This document shows, piece after piece, positions 11,951 to 24,200 of a DNA stretch of 64,000 nt (its first letter is position 1; every line of letters starts with the position of its first letter). The notes beneath the pieces were generated by a model. It worked only from the letters and a program-made list of their open reading frames with translations. It was not told the origin of the DNA and searched no databases. The translations under genes were made by a program, and so were the position numbers. The DNA is from Diploscapter coronatus (taxonomy: Eukaryota > Nematoda > Chromadorea > Rhabditida > Rhabditidae), in assembly GCA_964036155.1 (NCBI GenBank), contig OZ038423.1, forward strand, positions 68,029,249 through 68,093,248, given 5' to 3'.

Positions 11951-12213
11951 TGGAGCGGTTTAGTGTAGTCGTTGTGTGTCACTGTCTAGAGCAGGGCCTT
12001 AAGTCCATCTCCCGTTCCTGCCCAAACCAAGGGGGTTAAGAAATGTTGGTAGTGGCTCAAACCACGAAAAATTTGCCTAAAATCCCTCGACTGTTGCACA
12101 CAACAACAATCTGTCCTCGGGACGGGCCACTAGTCCTGTGTGGCTAGGATAGGCCGACTGTTCCATTACAGGCTGAGGGTAGCCGACCCTATCTAGTTGG
12201 GAATAAGGCTATG
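11951..12213 (+). mobile_element. tRNA-derived SINE, copy A
   Basis: The head resembles a tRNA promoter: an A-box-like ttagtgtagtcgtt near 11960 and a B-box-like ggccttaagtccatc near 11995. The body is shared with the inverted copy at 36196-36465 (gttaagaaatgttggtagtg, ccacgaaaaat, tgttgcacacaaca, ctgtcctcggg, ggataggccgac). There is no exact target-site duplication, so this copy is probably older than copy B. Confidence 0.7.
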
Positions 12214-13590
12214 AAATTTTATAATCTATAAAAAAGTCAAATAGCTATTTTTGACTATTTTAAAAATAGGCCTCATTTTTGCAGGTTTGATTTTTGAAGC
12301 AGAAAATTAAATTTCAGTTTTCAGTACGAAAATTGTATTTGTATATTTGCAATGGACTCTTATCGAAGCGCAAAGCTTAGACCGATCATCGAATCATAAA
12401 AAGGCCAAAACAATGCAGAATGTGCAAAACTAGTGACCAATAACATTTTCGATTTGGAACTGATTTATTGATTATTTTAGTCGATGAAAAGTAATTTCGT
12501 AAATAGTATACGAGATATTATTTAGGAGACAAATCTCAATACGAAACTATTTTATTACCATTTTGAAATTGTCCTAATATTTTGAAACATTTCCCAGAAA
12601 GTTAAAAAATTGATAAACATAGCTTTTGTGAAGATTGCGCTAAACAAGAAATACAAATGAATGGTCAATAATATTTTCGATTTGGACCTGATTTATAGGT
12701 CAAAAATAATTTCTTATAATTGTAATAAAGTTTCATTTAAATGACGAAGGGAACACATTAGTAAACAGAATTTAATAAATTTTCATGAGTCCCAGTTGTG
12801 AAACATTTTTTTCGAGAAAATTTATTGAAGTCGAATTTCCTTAAGATTGTATAACTTCGATAAAAAACATCAAATTGAAATATTCCTCCAACATTCTGAT
12901 CACTTACTTTTCCAAAACATATGCAGATGGCAGCGTTTTCTGATGTAAGACAAAGCAAAATATCGCTCTCGGAAGATGTTTGATTATCAACAAATTTCGA
13001 GAAATTTTGACAAAGAAAATTAGTTGAAAGACGTTTGATGCCAAATTTACGAAAATTGAGTATGATACTAATTTCCTGACTTTACCGGTCAAATCGTCTT
13101 CTTACTTTCTCAGGTTTCAACCGATTTTTCGCCTCATTACGTTAAAAATTCGGGTCGAATTAAGAATTGACGAACATATGTCTTACTACTCATTTCTGTG
13201 GAGTTGAAGTTACAAGGTACTCTGCGTCTTGATCTTATTGATAGTGTGTTAAGATAGAGACTCTGTCATTCATTGGTAAGTTCGAAAATCGATATTTTGT
13301 CTGCAATCTTGACTCGATGATCTCTATTTCAAATCGGTTAATTCACGTGCATGAAAACGTGAAGAGAAAATGTTTATTCGTGATTTAACAAAATCAAAGT
13401 AGGAAATGAAAATAAATAAACGAAAGTTTAGACATTGATAAATTTAATTTTTGAGTAGATAATAACGGAAAGCATTACCAGCAAAATATCAGCGTTTTAA
13501 ATTTGCTCATGAACAGACAAACTAGCAAAAGATAATTTTAAATGTTCTAAAACCTTCAAATAATATTATGCAATACTACTATATGCTAAC
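12214..13590. other. intergenic with a local direct duplication
   Basis: No gene supported. A ~50-bp segment around 12430-12490 (attttcgatttggaactgatttat) recurs imperfectly at about 12663-12715, a degraded direct duplication about 230 bp apart. Confidence 0.45.
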
Positions 13591-14560
13591 TTATGCCTTC
13601 TGAACGACAGCTCTGACTCTCTTGAACAATTCCGTGTCGTTCGGGAAATCGGCCCTGGGCGATTTGAATTCGCATCGAATCGTGAATTCGACGTCGGATG
13701 AGCGGCACCTGGAAATTAAAGTTTTTCGTCAGTATTCTTATTGTTTCTTTAAATATTTGCCAGAAAACATTCACTTCCTCTAAAATATTAGTTTTGCACT
13801 AGAGTATATATTTCTGTCGATAATATTTTTGGTAAAATTATAAGTGAGCTTACTTCCCGCTGCGCCACATGAGGTGGCGACCCTCTCTTCTCTCCAGTCG
13901 ATAGGTGAGGTGAGAGTGGCAGGTCTTGTGATTCTGAGGACGAACGAAGATTCGATAGACAGTGTCGGCATCCGGGCACAAAGTGTCGCAGTAGGTACGC
14001 ACGGTGTTGTCGACGTTTTCCTGCAAGATTAGTCTTCAAATATATATTTTTTGCTAGATTTCGACATTGCATATTCGACCAACTGATGAAATTGGTTTGT
14101 TTGAAGTGGTTAAATTTTCTTTCACACCTTTGAAAGTTTCAATAATAGAAGATTTTTGTTATTGAATTCACAAGGTAACTCAGACGTGATTAGGCATCGA
14201 AAATGATCAATTTTTCAGATACAAAATTCCTTGTAACACTCGAATTTTTGGATAATTTTTACCGCTTGCTTACCTCAAAACAAGGATTGAACGGTACTTT
14301 CCTTGGGTTCGGGTCATCTTCAGATTCCTTCAGATACAACGAGCAATCCGCTTGTTCTTTTGCTTTAGGATCTTTCGGATTCTTATTCTGAGTACACACC
14401 ATGTCACGCCATTCTGAATAATTAAGCAATTAATCGACCCAATTACCCTGATTAAACAGTAATTATTGGACAATTAAGCAATGATAAACTCACGCCAATG
14501 TACGCTCTCCGAGTTAGCCAATGCAGTAAAATATGCTAACGTGACAAAATACAAGAGCAT
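13591..14560 (-). CDS. secreted Cys-containing orphan protein (163 aa)
   Basis: Exons 14494-14560, 14274-14413, 13854-14020 and 13591-13708 sum to 492 nt, 163 aa plus TAA. The start codon immediately follows a tttcag acceptor. Residues 1-17 (MLLYFVTLAYFTALANS) form a signal peptide. The mature protein has about eight Cys (in MVCTQ, ADCSLY, NPCFE, YCDTLCPD, KTCHSH, GKCRSS, IRCEF), which suggests disulfide bonds and extracellular function. The middle section TVYRIFVRPQNHKTCHSHLT looks like beta-strand repeats of a small extracellular domain. I do not recognise the family. It is divergently arranged with the Ser/Gly-rich gene at 15374. Confidence 0.7.
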
Positions 14561-15278
14561 CTGAAATATGAAATGAAATTCGACATAGAGAACGGTCTTA
14601 TTAAAGCTATGATGAAAGAATAAATGAAGATTTGAAGATATAAGACTTCAAATGAAATAGAACTGAATGTACAGACAATTTAAAAGGATTTTTAGATAAA
14701 ATCAAATGAATGTATTGAATTGTCGATTGACTATTTGAAATTGGGACAAGTCTCTGTGTGAATGCGTAAACAGATCTTTAGGAGTTTAAATGGAATAATT
14801 ATTTAAAGCTTAAAAATAATAAGTAAAAATTCAAATTCTCAATTGAGTTAATTTCTATGTGTGTTCAAGTTATGTGGTGAATATTCAGTAGGGAATAAAT
14901 GTTCGATTCAGCTAATGTTTCCCATTTCAATTTTAAAATTACACTTTACTGTCAATGTTTTAAAATGTCATTTTCCGGAAGTAATTACCCAAATATTTTA
15001 TAAAATTGTTCATAATTTGGTTCTTTCCGACACTTCCATGAAAGGTCTTATCGCGATTTTATTGTCATTGCCATTTTCGAGCGAATCGAGTATTCGAATT
15101 AAATGTCATTTTGATAGGAGCTAAAATTTTCTTACAGATAAAAAATTAACCCATGACAGTGTTAAGTCATATTGACTTCAGACAGTCTGAAATAAATTCT
15201 TCAGCCTATGAAGCTTATTTAATTATACGAACAGCACAAGACTCACTCAAAAACGGAAAATTTTCAGTTCTGAGCAAG
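14561..15278. other. divergent intergenic region
   Basis: Shared upstream region of the genes starting at 14560 (-) and 15374 (+). No coding exon supported. The GATA/TATA cluster at 15279-15313 belongs to the rightward gene. Confidence 0.5.
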
Positions 15279-15313
15279 CTTATCATTAGAATTGATAAAA
15301 GCTCTCTATAAAA
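15279..15313 (+). promoter_or_regulatory. paired GATA sites plus TATA box
   Basis: CTTATCA (15279-15285) and TGATAA (15293-15298) face each other and are followed by TATAAAA (15307-15313), about 60 bp before the ATG at 15374. TGATAA is the core of nematode gut GATA-factor sites, so intestinal expression is an inference. Confidence 0.4.
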
Positions 15314-15373
15314 TCGGAAAATTTTCGTCGGGAAATAATTTTGCGATTATTGCAGATTCGACCTATTTCAAAA

Positions 15374-16778
15374 ATGCCTTGTGGTAACCGAGTCGTGTAC
15401 ACTACTTGCCCGAATAGTGGAAGGGTAGGTATTTCGAACAAAAATTACTCAAACTAATGAAATAATGCATGACTACTATCATTTCCGCACTATGTGTTAT
15501 CACGTTATTTGAGTAAATGAGTTCATTCTCTTCCTTCAATTATTGATTTTATCGATTTTCAGAGAATCGTTTCCAAGACCACTACTCACACAGTCGCGCC
15601 TGTTGGGGCATCTACCGTGTACTACTCGTCGGGTTCGGGACTTGGTAGTGGTGGAGCAGCTTATAGCAGTAGCAGCAGCAGCAAAAGTAATTTCTCTAAT
15701 TCTTTTTTTTTTTTCGTTTGAAATAAGTTTTATCGAAATTTGGATGGAATAATGAAGTTCCATATGCAATTCTCAGACTCCACAAGTTGAAAACAATCTA
15801 AAATTTCGACGCAAGCTTGAACGATTATTGTATCATTTGTTTTGAAGAGAAAGCTAGGTCTTTTGGGTTCCCTGTAGTCACCGCCAGCCTCTTTTCATTC
15901 TCCATACTATTTCTCAAAAAGAAGGTGGTAGCTACAATGAGTCGTGTTTTGTTGATCTAGTTAAATGAAAATCGAAACATTTCAGGCTACAGCAGTTCAT
16001 CGTCTGGACATGCGATCGGAGGTCTGGGTGGATCGAGTTATCACTACGAGTCGCGTTCGAGCTCTGGAGGCGGAGGTCTTGGATCCGGAGCCATTCTCGA
16101 AACTCATTCAACCGGTCTTGGACTTGCTCCGCGCCTGCACATCGATAGCGGACTATCGACAAGGTATGATTTTTTCAATAAACTGTTTTATCGATTATCA
16201 ATCAGCTCACACATTGATTTTCTCATTTCGTATATATTTAACGAGACTTTTAAAACTTTATATTACCACCTTATAGGCCTCAAATGTCATGCAAAATTAG
16301 AATATTCACTCTTTCAGATTTCATGAAACTCTCTAAAACATACCAGAATATTTAATAAATGTTTATTTCAGAACAAATATGGATTTAATGAGAGCTGAGA
16401 TGGAAATGGATAGCGCTATGCTGGGAACTGGAAGAACTACGGTCATTGGAACTACTGGACTTCACAGTGGCTTGACTGGAGGATCGTATGTTGAGAGATC
16501 GAGTGTAAGTGCAATATTCTTGGATCAGACTCCGATTATAATCATCATGCATCACTTTAACTAAGATATTGGGTTTATGAAATGAGGTTTTCATTGTTTA
16601 AACTGTCACAAAGCAATAAGGAAAGTATTGAAGAAGTTTTCACATTTAGAATTAAAAATCTTTGAAACATAAAAATTTAAAACATGCATCTTCATTTCAG
16701 TACTCTTCAACCGCTCCAGCTTACGTCGAGAAAAGCAGTTACTACAGCAGCAGCTCTTCGGGAGGAAGATTCATTTGA
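15374..16778 (+). CDS. Ser/Gly-rich low-complexity protein (187 aa)
   Basis: Exons 15374-15424, 15563-15686, 15986-16163, 16372-16504 and 16701-16778 sum to 564 nt, 187 aa plus TGA. The N-terminus is MPCGNRVVYTTCPNSGR, with no signal peptide. The rest is built of Ser runs, GSG/GGLG repeats and Tyr-Ser clusters (YYSSGSG, SYHYES, SSYYSSSSS), ending GGRFI. A Met/Glu-rich segment (MDLMRAEMEMDSAM) interrupts it. The composition suggests a disordered or structural protein; no domain is recognised. Likely acceptors (ttgcag) lie just upstream of the start. AATAAA is at 16873-16878. The upstream GATA/TATA cluster suggests tissue-restricted expression. Confidence 0.7.
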
Positions 16779-17471
16779 ATTTAAATAGATTGTTGAAACT
16801 TTTATTTTCCATATTAGTTTCCATAAGTATTTCTTGACAGAATCGATTCATAACACCCTGCGACATTATTTTAATAAAATTATACGACTTGTAAAATGGT
16901 TAATAAAGTCCTAAAATGCAATGACAATATCATCATGAAGATAAAATTATGTAAATGAAAGCTCGCTTAGGCAGAATATGAAGAAAAAGTAAATGGTCTA
17001 AAATCCTAAAAATTTTAAGAGTAGCATGAAAAATATGTTGGTTCAAAAAGCCATGCTATTCCTAAAAATACTTGAAATTCTTGATTCAAGAAAATTGACT
17101 AATGAGCTACTGCCACTTTATGGAGTGCGGTAAAAATCGTTTCGAGACCCCATAAAGTGACGAAATATTTTGATTATGCAAAGTAAAAGATTCGTTAAGA
17201 CTGACTTGAGATCACAAATGTTTGACGGCTCATCGATACACAAAATAATACAAGAAGTTCGGATAATTTATCGGAAAAGCTCGATTTTGACGTTTCTCAG
17301 ATATGAAGAGTTTTTGGTGATAAATATGAGGCATTGCATATGAAAATTTTGGCAATACTTTGGCAGAATTTTGATCAATTAAGGTTCAAAATGATGAAAG
17401 ACTAACAACAAACCAACTATTGAAGGGTAATTTTAAATAATTTTTCAAATTACCTTAAAAATTAAGACTAT
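16779..17471. other. convergent 3' intergenic region
   Basis: Lies between the 3' ends of the Ser/Gly-rich gene and Frizzled. Only a poly(A) signal and AT-rich sequence; nothing else recognised. Confidence 0.5.
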
Positions 17472-20400
17472 CTACAATTTTTCCGGTAGCGCTCCGTACA
17501 TGTGGTTGCCTGGGTGCCTCAGGCCTGGATTGTAAAAATTGGGGCAGGAAATGTCGCTCTTCGCGTAAATCAAGTCTGCCGGTTCATATTTTGCTGTTCC
17601 AGAGGCTCGGCCTAGAATTTTCTTATGAAATTAAAGAATTTCAAGTGCATTCCTCCTATAAGTGAGTACTATCCTCTCCTAGTTTTATTTTCTGTCTCGT
17701 TTCGTGAGGAAAGTACTCGTAGTCAAATGTTTAAAGACGCAATTTTTACCTAGACAACAAATGAAATTCCTCCAAGACGCGAGAGTTTTCGAACTGAACA
17801 CCCAAACTCCCGAGGTCCAGCCGACGATGCACATACAGGCCGTACGAATCATGCCAAGGAACAGGGAGGAATCGCCTGAAATTGAATTTTTCCTCTTAAT
17901 AAATGGTTGAACTAGAAAGACTGATTTCATCGAATTTCATTTATAATTTTTGAAACTAGCATTTGACTTTTTTCGTAAAACTATCAAGAATATTTCTATG
18001 CTTAGAAAAGATTAAAGAAACATTAAATTAATTGTGGTATCCATTTTTAAGCAAAATTTTAAAACATCTAATATTTCCAAAAAAAATCTACTTAAATTTA
18101 ATTCTTACCAGAGATATTATTCCTCTGAGCGCACGGGCAGAGTGATGCCTGTTCCCATTGGGGTCGATGATATTGTTCGTAGAACAGGACCAAGATAACG
18201 AGGAAGGCAGGCAGCGTGTAAAGCACTGAGAAAATGCCGATCTTCGACATCAGCTGCGTCAATTTTGATGCGTTGTCCAAACCGGGGTGCTGTTTTTGGA
18301 CCTAAAGCAAGAAACATATTTTTATTTTAATTCCATGCATTTTAATCATCATGAAGCATTTCTACTACCAAAATTAAACTCCAAATATTTGATGTTGTAT
18401 ATCAAATTTTATGAGACTTAATTATTTGACAATAATTTACCTCATTTCGAATACTCCAGAGGTTGAAGAACCCAATCGCCAAAAATAGCACGCCAAGGGA
18501 GAAGTAGAGAACTAGCGGAGCCAAGACGAGGGTTCTCAGCGAGCTGGCATCCGTGTTTCCGACGTAGCAGAGACCCGTGACTGGATCACCGTCGATGGAA
18601 TTCAGTACCTACAAATAATTAGTAGTAACACGGAAAAGAAACTATCATCGGGGACTAGAGAATGCAAAGAAAACTCTCCAACTCTCCTCTTTAGTACGCT
18701 ATTTCGCCGAAGGGAGAAAAGAAGATTTCAATTGCCTGCATTCCCCTATATGCTCGAATAACCGTTTTCTTGCACGCCGACAACCTATTGATATCATAAC
18801 CAATGTAGTCAGATGTATGTTGAACCAGGGACGGAACAGAATTCCGACTCTGATTCCGAAAAGTTTAGGGAGTTGACTTCTACTGTGACTTTTTCAAATT
18901 TCGTCCTGCCCCCGTTCTGAATAATGACTTACCACGACAAGAATCGTCTGTCCAGCTGGGATCAGCCATCCGACGATGTGGAAGTAACGGGAGTATGACG
19001 CGATGGCTTCTGAGCTCCATTTCGAAGCGGCCGCCAGGACCCAGGTCAGGGAGAGAACAACCCACCAGACAGAGGCCGACATCCCGAAAAAGTAGGTCAG
19101 CAGGAAGACCTGAACGTCATCATAAGATGAGTCGATCGACTATCTCGAAATTCCAACACTTCAAGTCATGAGACGTAGATAAAATAGGATAGAAAAGTGT
19201 AGGAAAATATTTTCCCCAAACTATTTCGAATTCTCGTGTATTGATGTCTATCGGGTTCCAAGTTACTAATGAATTAACGATCTTACCAAGAAGCACAGAC
19301 TTCCATTGCCGTCTTCAGCGCCTTTGACACGATAAGAATCACAAGCGATCTCCTCATGACCCACGACCACCCGAATGATGAATCCGACTGCGACCATCAT
19401 CTGGCAGAACGCAAGCATGAAGATCGGCCTCTCTGGGTATTGGAATCGATCCGTCTCGATCAAGAAGGTCAGGAACGTGAAGGCGGATAGAACGAAGCAG
19501 ATGATTGACCTGCAAATCTCATAAGTTACAAAGTTTTTCATACTAGTCCAATTTTAAACCCTTCAGTTTATTGTTGAGTCTGCGGGCATTCGAAAGTAGC
19601 TAACATCTTTGAAAGATGTTGAGCATACATTATGTCATGATTAAGAAAATATGCCTATCGTGATATTTTTGCTCGGATGATTTGCTTACCAAGTAGCCAT
19701 CCAATTGGTCATGAGCTGTTTGTTGTCTTTCAGCGATGACGCATAGCAGGGGTAAGCACATCCACTGACGTTCCACACCATGCTTCGAGCAATCGGCACT
19801 GGTCGGAATGGAGATGAGCAGCGACAACGACAAGCACTAGACTCTTCGGAGTAGTCCTGAAATTGATCAAATTAGCTCATAGAGGGTGTGAATAGATTTG
19901 CAACAAAAAGTGAAGCGAGGAGACTTGTAACATAAGGAATATTGTCTTTTTCAATGCGTTACAAATCTTCTCATTTGTGCTAAAAATTTGCTTACCTCTT
20001 CCTCATAGATCATGAATTTACTTGATTAGGTTGATCAATTTTGATCAAAATTTATGTAGCAGCTTTATTATTATTTGACAGATCTTACAATTATTCAAGT
20101 AAATTTCCGAAACTTATTGAAAATTCGAGTATAGTATTATAATAGATAAATGCTGGTCTTATCGCTCTATTTCAGATAAGGATTTAAAGACTGGCAATTC
20201 TGAAATGCATTACCTGGAAAGAAATACCGACTTCCGGCACTACCAGCGTCGGGGGTTGAGCTGGAGCGGCCTAAAACTGATCGTTATCAACAATCGAAGA
20301 TTAAGACTCCGTTGGTATAATCGAGATAGATTAAGTAAATAGAGGTATGGAGTTTAGCACTTACAATTTCAGTATCTGGTGGCGCCGCGCAAAGGACTCC

Positions 20401-21283
20401 AGTCGTTCTTTGATCGCTCAACTTCGGCAGCTTATCACATGACAGTGTCTCAGGCCATCGGAACCCATATCTAGAAATTCAAATTATTAGATCTTACAAA
20501 TGCAATCCCTAATATATCCCTAAATTTAATGGATTTTTATGGTACAATATTTTAATAGTCTGTTCTCGCTGTCAATATGCGAAAAGGGGAAGAATTTGAT
20601 ATTATATCTGTATAAATAATGTAGTTAGAGAGGCCAAGTGGTTTTTTCTTCAAAATATCAAGCTTATTTGCAATTAAGCAAGGTATAAAAATATTAATTT
20701 ATTTAAGACGAAGCATACTTATGCATCAACGGACTGCATCGCTTCTTAGCCTCCAAGCACATTTCCATGCAAGGTTGGATAGAGAGATCGTAATTCTCCT
20801 GACACAGAGGCGCATAAAGAGTGCACAGGAAAAACTTCAGGTGCTTGTAGCAGCCGACCTATAAGTTTATAGTCATTTTTAGGTAAACATCAGCTTTAAT
20901 TCGCCTTTTTCTGTAAAAATTGAGTATGTAACAGAAATTTTAGCCCTCAAAATTGGACCATTAACTTCGTTAAGTGCACGTTTGCTATTTTTTTAAAACA
21001 AATATATCGCCAAGCTAAAAGTTTCTGACTTACCTCAACCAGAGGATAGAACTGATGGACTTCCAAACCAGCATCTTCTTGTTTCTCATGATCTAACGAA
21101 TTCGGAAACGATGTCAAATTGTAGCCCACGCCTTTACACTAAAAATCGAACTTGGTTTTTTCAAATGAAAATAAAGCTAACCAAAGGAATTGTAATCGGC
21201 TCGCAAGTTTTATGGCTCTGTGAGAAAATCTGGGGTACAGTAGAGAAAATTAGAATAATAGGAAGTAGTTGAAGGGTACCCAT
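17472..21283 (-). CDS. Frizzled Wnt receptor (complete)
   Basis: Twelve exons encode a seven-pass receptor for Wnt ligands. A signal peptide ([20 protein letters not shown]) is followed by the cysteine-rich domain: [61 protein letters not shown], then [16 protein letters not shown]. After a short linker exon come the TM region ([33 protein letters not shown]), [33 protein letters not shown] and ALYTLPAF-type helices. The C-tail starts with SSKTLASW, matching the KTxxxW Dishevelled-binding motif. The protein ends GALPEKL, so there is no obvious PDZ ligand. The start follows a tttcag acceptor. The CRD resembles the Fz1/2/7 class, which would point to a mom-5-like gene, but I cannot resolve the orthologue. 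The tenth exon (18110-18301) encodes TM6 and the last extracellular loop. Confidence 0.95.
19880..20008. repeat. degenerate inverted-repeat element in a Frizzled intron
   Basis: Starts TAGAGGGTGTGAATAG like the end of the element at 5265-5918. It contains an internal inverted repeat (about 19899-19931 against 19960-19995, sharing ...ACTTGTAAC / GTTACAAATCT). Probably a decayed, smaller member of the same TIR family. Confidence 0.4.
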
Positions 21284-24200
21284 TCTGAAATTTTGAACTT
21301 TATTTTGTGCAACTATGATTTTCACGAGAAAATCACGAGGTAAAATGACAAGAAATCATTTTTTATCAATTCTCCAAGAGGTTGATATAAGCTGCGCGTA
21401 GTCACTGATAAGAGCATGAGGGATTTGATAAAGGGAAAGATAAAGATTGCTGGACCGGATATCGTAGAGATAAAAAGATAAAGAGCAAAGAAGAAGAAAG
21501 AAACTTGATAGAGTTATCTTTCATGAAAGTACAGGGCGAGAGAGTAATTGAAAGAAATCTCAAATATCTAGAGGAAAAATCGATTTTCGAAGATTTGAGA
21601 GAAACGGTCTTTGATAATTTAACAATTAAAAATATCTATCTTTCAAAAATTTGAAACAAAGAAACATAACACATTTTATGACATGCACCGAAAAATAAGA
21701 AATCAATAGTCTATTAAAAATTTTAAATTCATTCAACTTCGAGATTTCTGAAACATAAACAAAAATGGTATATTTTTGAAAGATAATGCAGAACTACTCA
21801 ATATCTTGGAAGAAGAAGCAAAATACGATATACGATATGATCTATAAAATGTTAACTAAGAAGCGAATAGTGAAGAGAGCTTCAATATTTCGAATGACAG
21901 AAAGGCTTCTTTCCCTTTTTCTCTAAATCTCATAAATCCCTTGTATCTATGATCATATCTCGAGTGCTTTAAAATACATACAAGAGAATGCTATGGACTA
22001 ATACAGGGTCTTGAAATGGAGACGACAAACTCAAATTGGGTATAGCATTAGTTTTGAAGTTCAAATTTTAAATTTCGCAGTTTTGTAGAACTTGAAAGAC
22101 CTCCAAAATAATGTAAAGAAATCTATATTTTCATCATTTTTAAAATAGTAAAATCTTGGGATAAGCTTCATTAAAGTTGAAGGATGAAACTTTTTTCTTT
22201 TTTTTAAATAGGACTACTATTTCGCGTTTAGTCATATATATATTTTTTAAATCTAGATATATCTTTGTTTACTCAAGAAATGTCATGACAAAAACCCAGG
22301 TATTGTCCAAGGTGTGAATATTGCAAAAATGGACGGTAGTCTTGCCTATCTATATCCAAACATATCCAAGCAAGTCCAAATAAGGCCCTATTCTCTGTTC
22401 TGTTTGGATATTTGATTACAACCATATTCACAGGAGCCCCTACTTATGGACAAAACAACCCAAAAGAGTGTTTGCTAGAGGAATAAATATATAGGTAAAA
22501 GAAGAAAGTATCGGCTTACGGTATGGAGATCTCGAGTTTTGGAATGATTGAAAATTTTAGCTAGGATTTGCGATACAAAGCGATTTAGAAGAGTGAAAAT
22601 TTGAAGCATAACCTAACATAAAGATAATAATTTCCTGATATTTTGAAATTTTCAAAGATCAGATTTTTCCTCAAAAATATACAAAACTCTTTTCGATCTG
22701 ATGTAAATCGATGCAAAAAATAAACAACCAAATCTTGAAGGAAAAAAGAAGAAAATGCAAAAATTTCGAAGAATAGTTGAACTCTCTTCGCTAAGCCGCC
22801 TAGCGCCTGTTGTAGGAGGCTCGTCTTACTTCTCCTCTGAGTCTCTCAATTTTCCTATTATAAAGCATCCTCTCGCTTTTTCGGACTCTTTTCTCTTACT
22901 ATTTCTCCATCTTTCATCTTTTTCTTTCTCTACTCTCATATTGTATCGCATACTCTCTCGCATTTTCTGCATCTTTTCTCAGTGATATTTCGAAAGTTTT
23001 TCCTCTCTTCCATATTATATTACTCCCGGAGAAAGCGATATTTGATACTTCACTTCTCTAAATCTTTGAATATCTTGAAAATTAGTGCTATTTCAAATAT
23101 CCCTTTGTAAGGAATTCCTAGCGCTAAAGCTCAGCCAGTTAGAAACCGAAAAATAAGAATAACACAAGTATTCCGGATTAATTTGTAATAATCTACGAAT
23201 AAACGAAGAAACAATTAGAAATAGAGAAAAATCGTATAAATCCGAGAGAATTTTGAAACCTACAAATCTTATGAAATCATGAGAAACTTCAAGTTATTTC
23301 GCTAGGAAAATGATGAGAATTGAGAAAGTTAGGGTTAAAAATCGAGTAGAATTTTGAAATGGTAAGTTTCGAATTAATCAAAATCTCTAATAAAACCGAA
23401 AAGAATATCTTCATTATTAGGACTTTCTCATTAAGGATAAAGATTTGGAAGATCCTAATACCTACAAAATGATCAATAAAATATTCTAAATAGCACTTTA
23501 AGACCACTCTAAAGTATAGAAAAATCTCTAAAATGAGCACTGTTGGGCCAACAACCTAGCACTAATTGGGCGTCCCCCGCTGTGAGACAGACTCTGACCA
23601 TGTAAGGGAATGCTCACGTACAAGAATGAAAATTAGGCAAAATTACGCGATAACAAAGGATCTTCCCAGAATTAAATGAGACAATGGAAGTTATGAAATG
23701 GGTCTAATTATGAGAGAGTTTTCTAGACTATTAAAAATTGTTATGCATTTTCTGTATAAAATTTGAAAATATTTGATTTTGTGGGATTTAGTTTAGAAAA
23801 GCATAGATATTGAAGATATCTGATTAACTTGGTCAAATAAATAAAGAAATTAGGTAACTTACGACAAATTTTAGCATCTGTAAAATTGCAATGCTCAAAA
23901 CAGTCGTAGATATTAGCTAATAAACGATGTCCTATTATCTACACACCTATAATTTGTACGACCAAATCCAACATCTGTTATGCAGAAATCCACGTTAGAT
24001 TATATCGAAAATTCGGAATTTTGGCAAAAATCAATATTTTCGTGGGATGTCAAAAATTGAAGAGTAATTGTCGATTTGCCATCAAACCATTTAACTATCG
24101 AGAGCAATTAAAGGGGATTATCTTGGAGCAATCGATTCGGGATTAAGAAAATGTCTCGAGATGATCAGTAAAAAATGAGTAAGTTTGAAAACCTTAAGAA

